DNA from: Cunninghamia lanceolata
Taxonomy: Eukaryota; Streptophyta; Pinopsida; Cupressales; Cupressaceae
Reading direction: 5' to 3'
Assembly: GCA_027924645.1 (NCBI GenBank)
Contig: BSBN01001484.1
Location: 1,364,001-1,428,000, forward strand
Length of the DNA: 64,000 nucleotides
Shown here: one piece after another, positions 10,636 to 20,848 of the stretch
Position numbering within the stretch: position 1 is the stretch's first letter
How the letters are laid out: the number at the start of each line of letters is the position of its first letter
Made by a program: the position numbers and the translations under genes
Notes under the pieces: generated by a model
The model's input: the letters and a program-made list of their open reading frames with translations, nothing else
Told to the model about the DNA's origin: nothing
The model's database searches: none

Positions 10636-13600
10636 AAGACTGTACTTCCTCCTGGAAGTCATCAAAAAGGTGAGGATAAAGGGTCTTCAGTCTCTCTGCA
10701 TCTTCCCAAGTCGCTGTGACTTCGTCATATAGGTCCCACTGGACCCTAACCTGGTCCAGCTCTCGACCTCGAAGGGCCAGCGTCCGACGAGCCAATATGC
10801 GAATTGGCTCCAGTGCCAGCTGTCTGTCTGCCTCTACCTGAAGAGCACTCCAATCCAACATGTGAGATAAGTCAGAAATATATTGACGTAAAACTGAAGC
10901 ATGAAATACATCGTGGATACGCGACAGGCTAGGTGGAAAGGCTAGACGATAGGCTACAGGTCCTATCTGCTCCAAGATCTCGAAAGGTCCTACAAATCGA
11001 GGTGCGAGCTTAGAGCCCTTCCCGTAACGGATTGGACTCTTGTGCAGTCGCACTCTCAAAAATACTCTATCACCCACAGCAAAGCTTCGGTCTGTCCTCT
11101 TAGCATCGGCATACTTCTTCTGTCTGTCCTGTGCTTCCTGAAGTCTCTGTCTAATCTGTTTGACCTGCTGTTCCATATTCTAAACTATCTTTGGACCGAT
11201 GACTGTTCTGTCCTCTATCCGATCCCAACTCAGAGGTGTTCTGCATGGTCTGCCATATAAAGCTTGGAAAGGAGGCATACCCACTAAGCTGTGATGCCCA
11301 TTATTGTAGGTGAACTCAACTAGATATAGGTACTCCTCCCATCTAGACTGATGATCCATAACGTACATGCAAAGCATGTCTTCTAACACCTGGTTAACTC
11401 TCTTAGTTTGTCCGTCAGTTTCCGGATGATAGGCTGAACTGAAGTTGAGCTGTGTGCCCAATGCCTGATGTAAGGCTCTCCAGAATGATGAAGTAAATAC
11501 AGAGTCTCTGTTGGATATAATGCGGCGAGGTACCCCACGAAGTCTAACAATCTGATCGAGAAACACCTTTGCCACCGATGGTGCATTGTACGTTGTGCAA
11601 ATTGGTGAAAAATGCGCCACTTTGGTCAGCTTGTCAACTGTCACCATAATAGCATCATGGCGACGTGATGACATAGCTAGACCAACGATGAAATCCATAG
11701 AAATGGTGTCCCATTTCCATTCAGGTATTTCGTGAGGGTACAACAGTCCCGCTGGATGCTGATGTTCGGCCTTCACCCTCTGACATTCTAGGCAATGAGC
11801 AACATATTCTGTAATGTCTCGCCTCATTCCTGCCCAATGATAAAGTTGTCGTAAATCAGTATGCATCTTCTTCACTCTTGGATGTGCTGCGTAAGGTGCT
11901 CTATGAGCCTCTGATAGGATTGCTGTACGAAGATTACCCGCATTCGGTACATAGATGCATTGCTGATGTCTAAGCAAGCCATCAGACTCAAGGGTATATC
12001 CTGCGAATTTGCCCTCAAGGGCCCTTTGATTTAGAATTTCGTACTGCACCTCAAGAAACCACTCATCCTCCGACAGATGCTGTAAGATACGATCTCTCAA
12101 GTCCACCCTCAAGGTTAGGGTCAGGATCTCGTGGTGCCTTCGACTCAAAGCATCAGCGACCACGTTCTCCTTCCCTTTGATGTAGTGGACATCAAAGTCG
12201 TATTCGTATGGGAATTCCATCCAATGCCATTGGCGGGTGTTCAAGTTTGGCTGTGTAAAAATATATTGCAAACTATGATGATCCGAATGGAGTTCAAAGC
12301 GTCGACCTAAGAGAAAGTGTCTCCAGTGGACCAAAGCATGAACAACTGCTGCGAGCTCTAAATCATGGGTAGGGTAGTTTAACTCATGTGTCTTCAGTTT
12401 CCGCGATTCGTATGCGATCACTCGACCACCCTGCATAAGCACGGCTCCCAAACCCTCTAATGATGCATCTGTGCAAACAACAAACTCTTCTGTAGGATCT
12501 GGAACCGCTAAAATAGGAGCACTAGTAAGATGCTCCTTGAGGACTCCAAAGGCCTTTTCACACTGTTCTTTCCATATGAAACCCTTCCCCTTTCGTTGAA
12601 GGGAAGTAATGGGATGTGCTATCCTGGAAAAGCCCTCGACAAACCGACGATAATACGCAACTAACCCCATAAAGCTTCTAACCTCTGTCACATTGGTGGG
12701 TGCCGGCCACTCCTGAATTGCTCTAATTTTAGATGGATCTACAGAGATGCCATCACCTGATAAAATGTGTCCCAAATACTGCATCTCTGTCTTGAAGAAA
12801 GCACACTTCGCCAAGTTGCCAAAAAGCTGCTCCTCTCGTAAGCGCTGCAAAACTTGACGCAAGTGCTCCACATGCTCTTCCTCGGTCCACGAATAAATCA
12901 AAATGTCATCCAGAAATATGATCACGAACCGATCTAGGTAAGTACGGAACACCCCGTTCATGAGACTCATGAACACTGCAGGGGCATTCGTCAACCCGAA
13001 GGGTACTACTGTGAATTCGTAATGGCCATATCTGGTTCAAAAAGCAGTCTTATGAATATCTGCCTCTGTGATGTGTAATTGGTGATACCTAGATTTTAGA
13101 TCGATTTTCGAGAACACTCTGGCTCCCTGCATCTGATCAAAAAGGTCGTCAATCCTAGGCAGAGGATAACGGTTCTTCACCGTCACCTTGTTCAACTGCC
13201 TGTAGTCCATGTATAAACGAAGAGACCCATCCTTCTTCTTCACGAAGATAACCGGTGCGCCCCATGGTGAAATGCTAGGTCGGATGTGCCCCTTCTCAAG
13301 TAATTCCTCTAACTGCAGCTTAAGTTCAGTGAGTTCATGTGTAGTCATCCTATAGGGTGCTCAGGATATCGGTTCTGCACCCGTCACTAAGTCGATGTGG
13401 AAGTCCACTTCTCTGCGTGGTGGCATACCTGGTAATTCTGGCGAAAATACATCGGCAAACTCTCTAAGGACAGGATGATCATCTAAGGTAGCATCAGGTT
13501 CATCCTCTGCTCTATCACTGACCATAATTGCAAACAACTGGCATCCTTTCCGCATACAGCGCTTAAGCTACTGAGCAGATATCATACAAACAGCCATGGG

Positions 13601-14119
13601 GTTCTGAATGCCCACTATCTCAACCGGCGATCCATGATCGTCTAAACAACTAATCGTCCTCTAATGACAATCTAGCTTGGCTCTATGTGCCGCAAGCCAA
13701 TCCATACCCAGTACTACACCGTAGGATCCTAAGGGCATAACCCTAAGGTCACATGATGTAGTGAAGGATCCTAATGTGATCTCGCAGTCTTTAACCAAGG
13801 TATCTACTGACATCCTGGCCCCTGAGGCCAACTCAACTTCCCACCTAATGTCTTCCCTAGAAGCCACCAGCCTGCAACGCTCCACTAATGATGTAGACAG
13901 AAAGGAGTCAGTAGCTCCTGAGTCAAAAAGGATAGAGATGGGGAAGTCTCCAATCGTACTTGCTGCCTCGATGACTGAGGCCTGGAAATTGGCCTGGTGA
14001 TTATCAACCACTGCAAACATGTGGTGGGATCTGCCCATGTCACCTACGGACTGCTCAGATCCTCCTGATCGGGGCTGTCCCCCTGCTGTAAATCCCTGCA
14101 GGCACTCTCTAGCCAAATG
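10634..14119 (-). pseudogene. pol of Tekay-like element: protease, RT, RNase H, integrase, chromodomain-like tail
   Basis: One reading frame from the zinc knuckle to the true stop at 10634-10636, interrupted by TAG at 13661, 13568 and 11180 and TGA at 13361 and 13037 (plus-strand positions of the complement). Protease DSGA lies near 13922. RT shows the [18 protein letters not shown] motif, [12 protein letters not shown] (usual Gly now Arg) and catalytic FLDD near 12905. RNase H keeps TDAS, the [11 protein letters not shown] helix and SDHHSLQY. Integrase has an HHCC finger and MDFIVGL, but its second catalytic Asp is Asn (11510-11512) and its Glu is Lys (11402-11404), 36 residues apart as the D35E spacing demands. 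A chromodomain-like tail ends in YPHLF. Confidence 0.93.
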
Positions 14120-15543
14120 CCCCCTACCCCACCACACACATAACACAGTCCTCTAGCCTATAACTGCCCTGACTGTGTTCTGCTCGACTGTTGTTGCCTA
14201 GTCTGTCCCGTGGACCCCTGTGAGCCTCTGTAAGACTGCTGGGACCTCGCGGGTCCTGCCGATGAACCCTGTTGTCTCTGATCTCTACGTGAACCCTGCT
14301 ACTGCCAACCACGGTTCTGTCCTCCCTGACCCCTCTGTTGGAATTTTAATTTTTGCTGATGTTGCTGCTGCTGTGGAGGCCTAGGGGGTAATGATGAAGA
14401 ATTATATCCTCCTCTCTGTATTGTGTTTTGAGGCCTTCGAAAGTTCTGCTGTTGTTGGGGATTATGATCTTGATACTGTGGGCGTGAATTCTGCCCTCGT
14501 CCCTGAATTTCCTCTGATATAAGGGCTTTTTCAACAGCCTCGCTCATGGTCTGGGGATCTGCCATACGAACTGGTCCTGCTATCCCGTGATTCAGCCCTC
14601 TAATGAATTTGTGTATTAAGATTTTCTCGTCGTGGAGGTATTCCGCGTAACGAGAAAGCTCAATGAATCGGCTCTCATACTGAGTAACAGTGAGTCCCCT
14701 CTGCTGTAAATCATGGAACTCGTCGATCCTGCGCTATCTGTAATGTTCTGATAAATATTGTGCATTAAAGCGCTCTATAAAGATATCCCAAGAGAGTGTA
14801 TCCACGAAAAGTCAGCGCTTGCACTCCTTAATGCGCCACTAGGTAGCTGCAGCGTCCCTCAGAAGATGGACTGCCACTCGTGCTTTCGTGTTGCTTCCAT
14901 ATGGTCGCAACGCGAAACACTTGTCTAAACTAATCAGCCAAGCCTCAGCCACAGCTCCCTCTGTAGCACCTACGAAAGTGGGTGGGTTGAGCCTAAGTAG
15001 GTCTCTGATGGGGTCCCCTCTGTCTCTAAGTCCCACAACTGGCTCTTCCACCCCATCTTCATACAATCCATGATGTACCTGTTCTGCCCTCTGGTTCTCA
15101 TCTCGTCTCAAAAGTCTCGAAGGACTCCTGCTCTGTGCACGGGAGGCTGACCCTACCTCCTCTACTGTTGTGTCGGGGATCTCAACAAAAGGCTCCACAT
15201 GTGGCACCACTAGTGGATCAATGCGGGGCTCCTCAAGTGGCTCAATACGTGACTCAGCACGTGACTCCCTACGTGGCTCCTCTCGCGGATCAACACGAGG
15301 CTCGACACGTGGCTCAGGAATCACTGGCGGTAACCTCTCTAACATAGTCTGTAGGGCCTGTAAGATCTGTGGTCCTATATCCAATACTGGTGGTGCCTGT
15401 GGTACTAGTGGTGCTTGTGGTACAGGTTGTGCAAGTGGTGGTGCAGTAACGACGGGTGTCCGTCCCTCAGCTGAGGAATCACTGTGCACCTCGACAGACG
15501 CTGTGTGGCGTGATCGTGCTCGTTGAACACGTCGGGGAAGCAT
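14120..15543 (-). pseudogene. gag of Tekay-like element (capsid and zinc knuckle), frameshifted
   Basis: Starts MLPRRVQRARSRH at 15543, followed by a Pro/Glu/Arg-rich N-terminus, a gag core (AEAWLISLDKCF; DIFIERFNAQYLSEHY; YAEYLHDEKILI) and a Gln/Arg/Gly-rich stretch into a zinc knuckle. TAG interrupts at 14839, 14734, 14299 and 14158 and TGA at 14812, all where Gln or Arg fits. Within the knuckle the frame changes at a run of five C on the plus strand (14120-14124): CYVCG is in the gag frame and GHLAREC in the pol frame, as if one base had been gained. With one base fewer the spacing would be the normal CX2CX4HX4C. Confidence 0.9.
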
Positions 15544-15622
15544 CCTACAAAACAAGGTAGAGACTAATTAATCAAAGTTGCAGAATAATAACGTGCCCAA
15601 ATATGCCTAGTGTTTTAAACTT

Positions 15623-15635
15623 GGCTCTGATACCA
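15623..15635 (-). other. Primer-binding site (Tekay-like element)
   Basis: Minus strand TGGTATCAGAGCC, two bases inside the 5' LTR; complementary to initiator Met tRNA. Confidence 0.95.
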
Positions 15636-15637
15636 AA

Positions 15638-18600
15638 TGTCATGCCCACATTTTCCATGTGGTCACATCACGCGTCACACGTGTCATAGCCACATTTGTC
15701 ATGTGGTTATGACACGAACTATCAAAAATTTTCTCACGCAACCCTAGAAACCCCCTCGCATGCATAAGCATGCTCGGTGGTGAATGCTCAAGGTGAAAAT
15801 ACTATAGTTGTCGGCGGGGTACAAGTACAATTGCGTGCAACCAAACGCAAGCAGTCTAACAAGGGGGTCTCCTTGATGCAGTTAACGTCGCTACAAGGTT
15901 TATATTTTTGAGGTCCCTAACCCTATTTCTCAGCAGATTTCGACAGCATAACGCCTTACGGCGTAAGTGGGAATTACTCAACACTATACTTCTTACGTGG
16001 TACCCCGATAGATTAACAACTTCCCACGACGCCTTGTTCCGACTAAACTGACTCGTGATCTCCCTATTGCATCATTTTTCAACAAAGCACGATTGTCTGT
16101 CTCCTCTCTTGTTTCCTGAAACATACTCCTTCGACTTAGCATTCTCAACAAGGCAATTCATTTGCCCTCTCTTCCGTTTCTCTGGGTCTTAATTTTGATT
16201 GTATTTCTATCACGCTCACCTTAACTATTTCTCTGATGTATTCGTTTGTTTATATTTCGGTCTCTCTCTTTTGGGTCTCTTCATTTTCTTTATGTTTATC
16301 CTGTCCTTTCTTCATATTCTACATCAATCAGAGTTATCACTGTATCTATTGGAATATTGTTCCTAACTTCCAGATTTCCCAAATCCTACAGGCCGGTTTA
16401 CTACTTCGCTGGACTCGGTCTCCTGATTTTCTCTGATCTAGGATTCACCGTGTATTAATTAAACTTGTTCCTAAGCGAATTTAGCGGAAGGATCCATCAA
16501 CTTAGTTCTCTTATCCCATGTGGGAAATGCCGTGCATTTTCTCTTCTGTGTTTTCCAATGTTAGTTTTTCTTCTTCTTACTCTCTTGCAGGCTTTCTTCT
16601 CTGGACGTTTACTAACTACAGTTGAGATTAAAATGGCCTCACATGGAATGTCTGTGATGGCTTCTTAAGTTTATTTCCAGTGACCTTTTAAACAAGGTGA
16701 TGCGTAATTTTTCCTCTTCATTTTCCTGGTTATTAAATTGCGTTGACAGTTAAACTTTCGAGAAACTCTTCCCGGAATGTTATAATATAGTCCGTTATGC
16801 TTCCTTTAAGTTATAATTTTATAATCTCTTACTATCGTAAAGGGAAAACGGCTTTTCTGAAAGTCTTAATAATTAAATAATATAAGTATGTATCGATATA
16901 TTTATATGTATATATATAAGATTATGTATATATTTAAATATAAACATATATATTCACTTATATTTCTCTTATTTATAATTACTGTTGTTATTATTACTCT
17001 TATTTATTATAATGCTATAATTACAATTGTAATTCTTTATTTTTAATAATATATATATATTTACATTTTATATCCATTGTTTATTATATAAGAGGCTCTC
17101 CTCTTTATATATTATTAAACTTCTTATATAAATAAAGAAATATATATATATATATATATAAACAATTATAATCCATTGTTATATAAAATAAGAGGCTCTC
17201 CTCTTTATAAAGTCCCAATCCATGGAACTAAGTCATATTTTATTTGTCTCTTTTTTTTTTGTTATTAACCATCAAAACCTAACTGTCTGTAGCTTGTTAT
17301 AGGCAGAGGGCATGAGAGGCGGCGGCGGCCATGGCAAGGGACGGCGGACTGGAGGGTCCGCAGTGGCGGACAGATATCAGAGGTGGTGGCCGCAGAGGCA
17401 GCGGCGGGGGTTGGGGTTATGGCGGCATGGCGGCCGCAGAGGTGTCTACGAAGGGGGAGCCACCGGCAGGGGAGTGAAGCGGGAGGTGGTGTTTAGGGTG
17501 GTGGGAGCCCGCGGTGGAGGGGGTGCAGGCTGCGTATGGGCGGCGAAGAGTGGTGCGCGGGCGGAGGGTGCGTGGCTTGTGGGGAATGCAGAGGGCGGCT
17601 GCGCTGCGAGGGATACTAGGCCGTGGTTTGGAGTTTTGACGGGGGTGTGGGTGGGGGCTCCACCCCTCCCACACCCAATATTCTTAGGCACGGGTGGTGG
17701 GAAGGTTCAAACCCTTCCCACCACCACTCCAATGTTTACATGCTGTATAAACAGCATTAACAGCGAAAATGCAATTTCCCCCTTTCAATTTCATTATTAT
17801 TTTATTAATAACAATTCCATTTTAAAATAAAAAAAATAAATATATATATATATATTTATTTATTTTCCACATCTATTTTCTAAAATGATACAGAAAATTA
17901 AAATATTAAGGCTATTAATAAATTTTTCCAGACTTATTTCTTCCAGGAAATTAAAATAAGAGAATACGGAGAGTTAGAATAATAAAGCTATTTTTTTTTT
18001 TTGAAAGAAAATTATAAATAATATAGTCACAATTTCATCTAATAAGCGAACAATTCAACTCTAACGAATTAATTATAATCTTTTCTACTTGCGATTTACA
18101 ATTACCACACTGTAGAGATTGAATTATAACTCGATCTTACAATTCCAATTCATCTAAACATTGAAAATATAAATACAGGGAATTAAAATTCTATTCTCTT
18201 AATTTGCCATTTACTATTTTATTAAGATATGTATCAATGCAAATACAAGAATTAGACTCCATACATATAATGTTAAAAATCAATTTTTCTTTTGCTTTTC
18301 TTCTCTTTATTCTAACTTGCAAAGTTCAACTTAACACATATTGATTTAAACTGAAAATGGAAAGAATAATTAATATCACATTGGCTCTCAACTGATTCAA
18401 TTTACCATATCTAAATATTACAAAACACATAGTTTCCTCCAACCATCTCCTAACAATACTATAGTTAAACTTTTAACACATTTGTCAAGATCAACATACA
18501 ATTTCACTATTCAACAACAGATATTCCAAATATACATAACTGTTAAAACTCACAACTACAAACACCACTGAAGGGAAGAATTTCTCTCTTTCCCAAAACA

Positions 18601-20638
18601 ATAAGTTTTACAACTTCAGAGAGAGAGGATCTCTCCACAATGAACTTAAACAGAATGAAGTACAACGAGTCCAACTCTTCTTATAGCAAGGATGAAATTC
18701 TTTCTCCCTACAGACAGCACTCCTCCAGTCCCAACCATAATCTTCAAGAGGATACCTGCATATCAAAGACAAACAAAGAAGAAAACACCACTCATCTAGC
18801 TCTCCTCCCTTCCGTAGACCCGCAAGAGGGTCACCCCCGAGCTAAGGAGACCATACTCACACCTGGGTAACTCAAGCATTCCACTACACAACAGGGAACA
18901 ACAACAAACCCAAAGCACACAAACACCCGTGGGTAAATTACACAACACGAAAACTCAACAATAGTGAGCTTCATAAGGGGCAGGAGAGTGGACACACTCG
19001 ACTCCAGAGTGTCACCCTTTCAGATATGATAACCAACACAATTCTCTTGGCCTCAAACCAAGTTTGATCACAAATTTTTCCAAGAAATCTGTATTTGACT
19101 CTCAAGTCAAAGAACCGGTCATAGATACAAGCCCTCAAGGCTTTCAACATCCCAAAAGAAGAAAACAGGTATGCACCCGAGGAGGATCACTCCTCCCCTA
19201 CCCCATACTTGATGAGCATTTCTCCCAAGTGGGAGAAGCTCTGTCAACAACCTGACAATAGATCCCATAGAAACAAATCTAAAACACAAACAAATAAACA
19301 TCTTTCTCACAATTTTTCATACAACATTCAGATATACGAAAGAAAGGTAAATCCAAACCAACCTTACAAAGCCCTTCTGGAATGAAACTGTTGTAGAGCT
19401 CCACTGAGATCTCTTCCAACCTTAGCCACCAACTCCCTCTTCCTTTCCTCACCTCAAGCTAACTTTCCTATTCTGGCAATGAAAATAAAACTCTCCAAAA
19501 AAAATCAACTAACTCCCTTCCCTTCCAAAAATGGAATTCAAATAACCCAAAACCCCCCTGTTTAGAGGAATGGGGAGGTGACACTTGTCACCTCCTCACC
19601 CTTCCCAAAACCACTCTCATGTCCCAAGGGATGAGTGTTGGCTTATGTCACTCACCCATCCCTAGAGTACTCCTTATCCCACTCCTCATGTCATTTCTCT
19701 TACGCATGGGAGAAATAAAAGGAGTTAAAGGGGGAAAAGACAGGTGACCCATGCCTCTTCTCCCTTCCTTCAACATGGATGACCCCACAACACATGGGGA
19801 ATCTCACTAATGGTGAGGGTGACTTCAAATCAATCCCTCTATAATGGATGGGTTTGTAGTCATCTCATACCTTGGGAGTTGAAGAGGGATGGGTTGGGTG
19901 TTGGTACAACCCATCATGTCCCCCCCATACCTCCAATTTTCGCCACTTAACTTTAGGGGGTAGTTAAGATGACTTGATGGAGGTTACCCAAGGGTTACCC
20001 ATGCCAATTGGGGCCCTGGACCCATGGGGTATAACCCAGGGTCAACTTTAACCCATTCTGGACAACCATGGTCAAGGTAAAGCACAAGAAAAGGCCTCCA
20101 AGATTTAAATAAAAGAAAAGAAATTCAAATTCAATCTTTTTACAACACAAATCATAAGTCAGTGTTACAAGAGGGTAGACCAACCCTTTCGACCTTATGA
20201 AAGACCACATTACGACACCATATCAAACACAGAGTGATCTTGGTTCCTTGTGGAACCAGATCGGCTTAACAGGGAATAACAATAACAAGGTGCGGAATGA
20301 TCTCCAAAATCTGTGGTTTGATTAGTAAATTCCTGCACACTAAATTGCAAGATCAGTTTCACATATAATCATCATAGCCGAAGCAACTTAAAAACATGCA
20401 TTATCCTAACATAGTTCTAAATAGCATAAATGGAATCATATTACAATTTTCCATCATCACCTAATTAACTTTTCTGAAATGTAAACTTATCCAAACATCA
20501 CCCAATTAGTTTTTCTGTAAACAAAATAAAGTTTAATAGTTTGACAAATCCGGGAACTACTATCCCACACATATAAAAAGTATCAATAACAGTAATGTAA
20601 ATAGTCACAAGAACAGAAGTAAAAAGGTGGTCCTCACA
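15638..20638 (-). repeat. 5' LTR of Tekay-like element (right copy)
   Basis: 5,001 bp, same ends as the left copy. Relative to it, this copy has a tandem duplication of about 100 bp (17076-17205, repeating the AGAGGCTCTCCTCT word) and lacks the extra hairpin arm. The GC-rich block is 17310-17745. A 172-codon open frame there (17312-17830) is low complexity and not preserved in the left LTR, so I do not call it a gene. Confidence 0.95.
17076..17205. repeat. ~100-bp tandem duplication private to right LTR
   Basis: The segment from TCCATTGTT to AGAGGCTCTCCTCT occurs twice here and once in the left LTR (7122-7160). Between the copies is an AT-rich (TA)n stretch. It arose after insertion. Confidence 0.8.
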
Positions 20639-20848
20639 ACCTTCATCTTTAGAGCCTATTCTTTATCGGTGAATATTATCTTTTGTGAACCTTAGTCTTT
20701 GTTTCCTCTGTCGGAAAAAAATATTTTCCTCAAACTTTGCCCTTTATCCATTCTATCAACGAAATATCCATTTTTTGAACCATCTCCTTGAGCACTTTAT
20801 CGACAATAATCCACTTTCACAAACTAGCCTTTCTTTGCCTTTTGTCAC
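20639..20848. repeat. 45-bp degenerate minisatellite, right part
   Basis: Four further units, words at 20664, 20709, 20754 and 20798 (spacings 44-45). Bases 20639-20643 are the right ACCTT duplication. The array is interrupted again at 20848 by the solo LTR; one weak unit may continue at 23366. Confidence 0.8.

Larger units (their letters stand above)
5659..20638 (-). mobile_element. Complete Tekay/Del-like chromovirus (Ty3/gypsy) with 5-kb LTRs
   Basis: A structurally complete 14,980-bp element on the minus strand: 5' LTR 15638-20638, primer-binding site 15623-15635, gag-pol 15543-10634, polypurine tract 10624-10635 and 3' LTR 5659-10623, flanked by ACCTT duplications. Domain order is gag, zinc knuckle, protease, RT, RNase H, integrase, C-terminal chromodomain-like tail. 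The LTRs (4,965 and 5,001 bp) together are twice the internal region (5,014 bp), which is extreme. The Tekay/Del assignment is by the C-terminal tail ending in YPHLF and the long LTRs; another chromovirus clade is possible. Confidence 0.93.

Noticed and set aside
15623..15635. tRNA gene fragments
   Set aside because: The TGGTATCAGAGC matches are primer-binding sites next to LTR ends; no cloverleaf surrounds them.
17312..17830. 172-codon open frame in the right LTR
   Set aside because: Gly/Arg/Pro low complexity through a GC-rich block; not preserved in the left LTR and crossed by other equally open frames.
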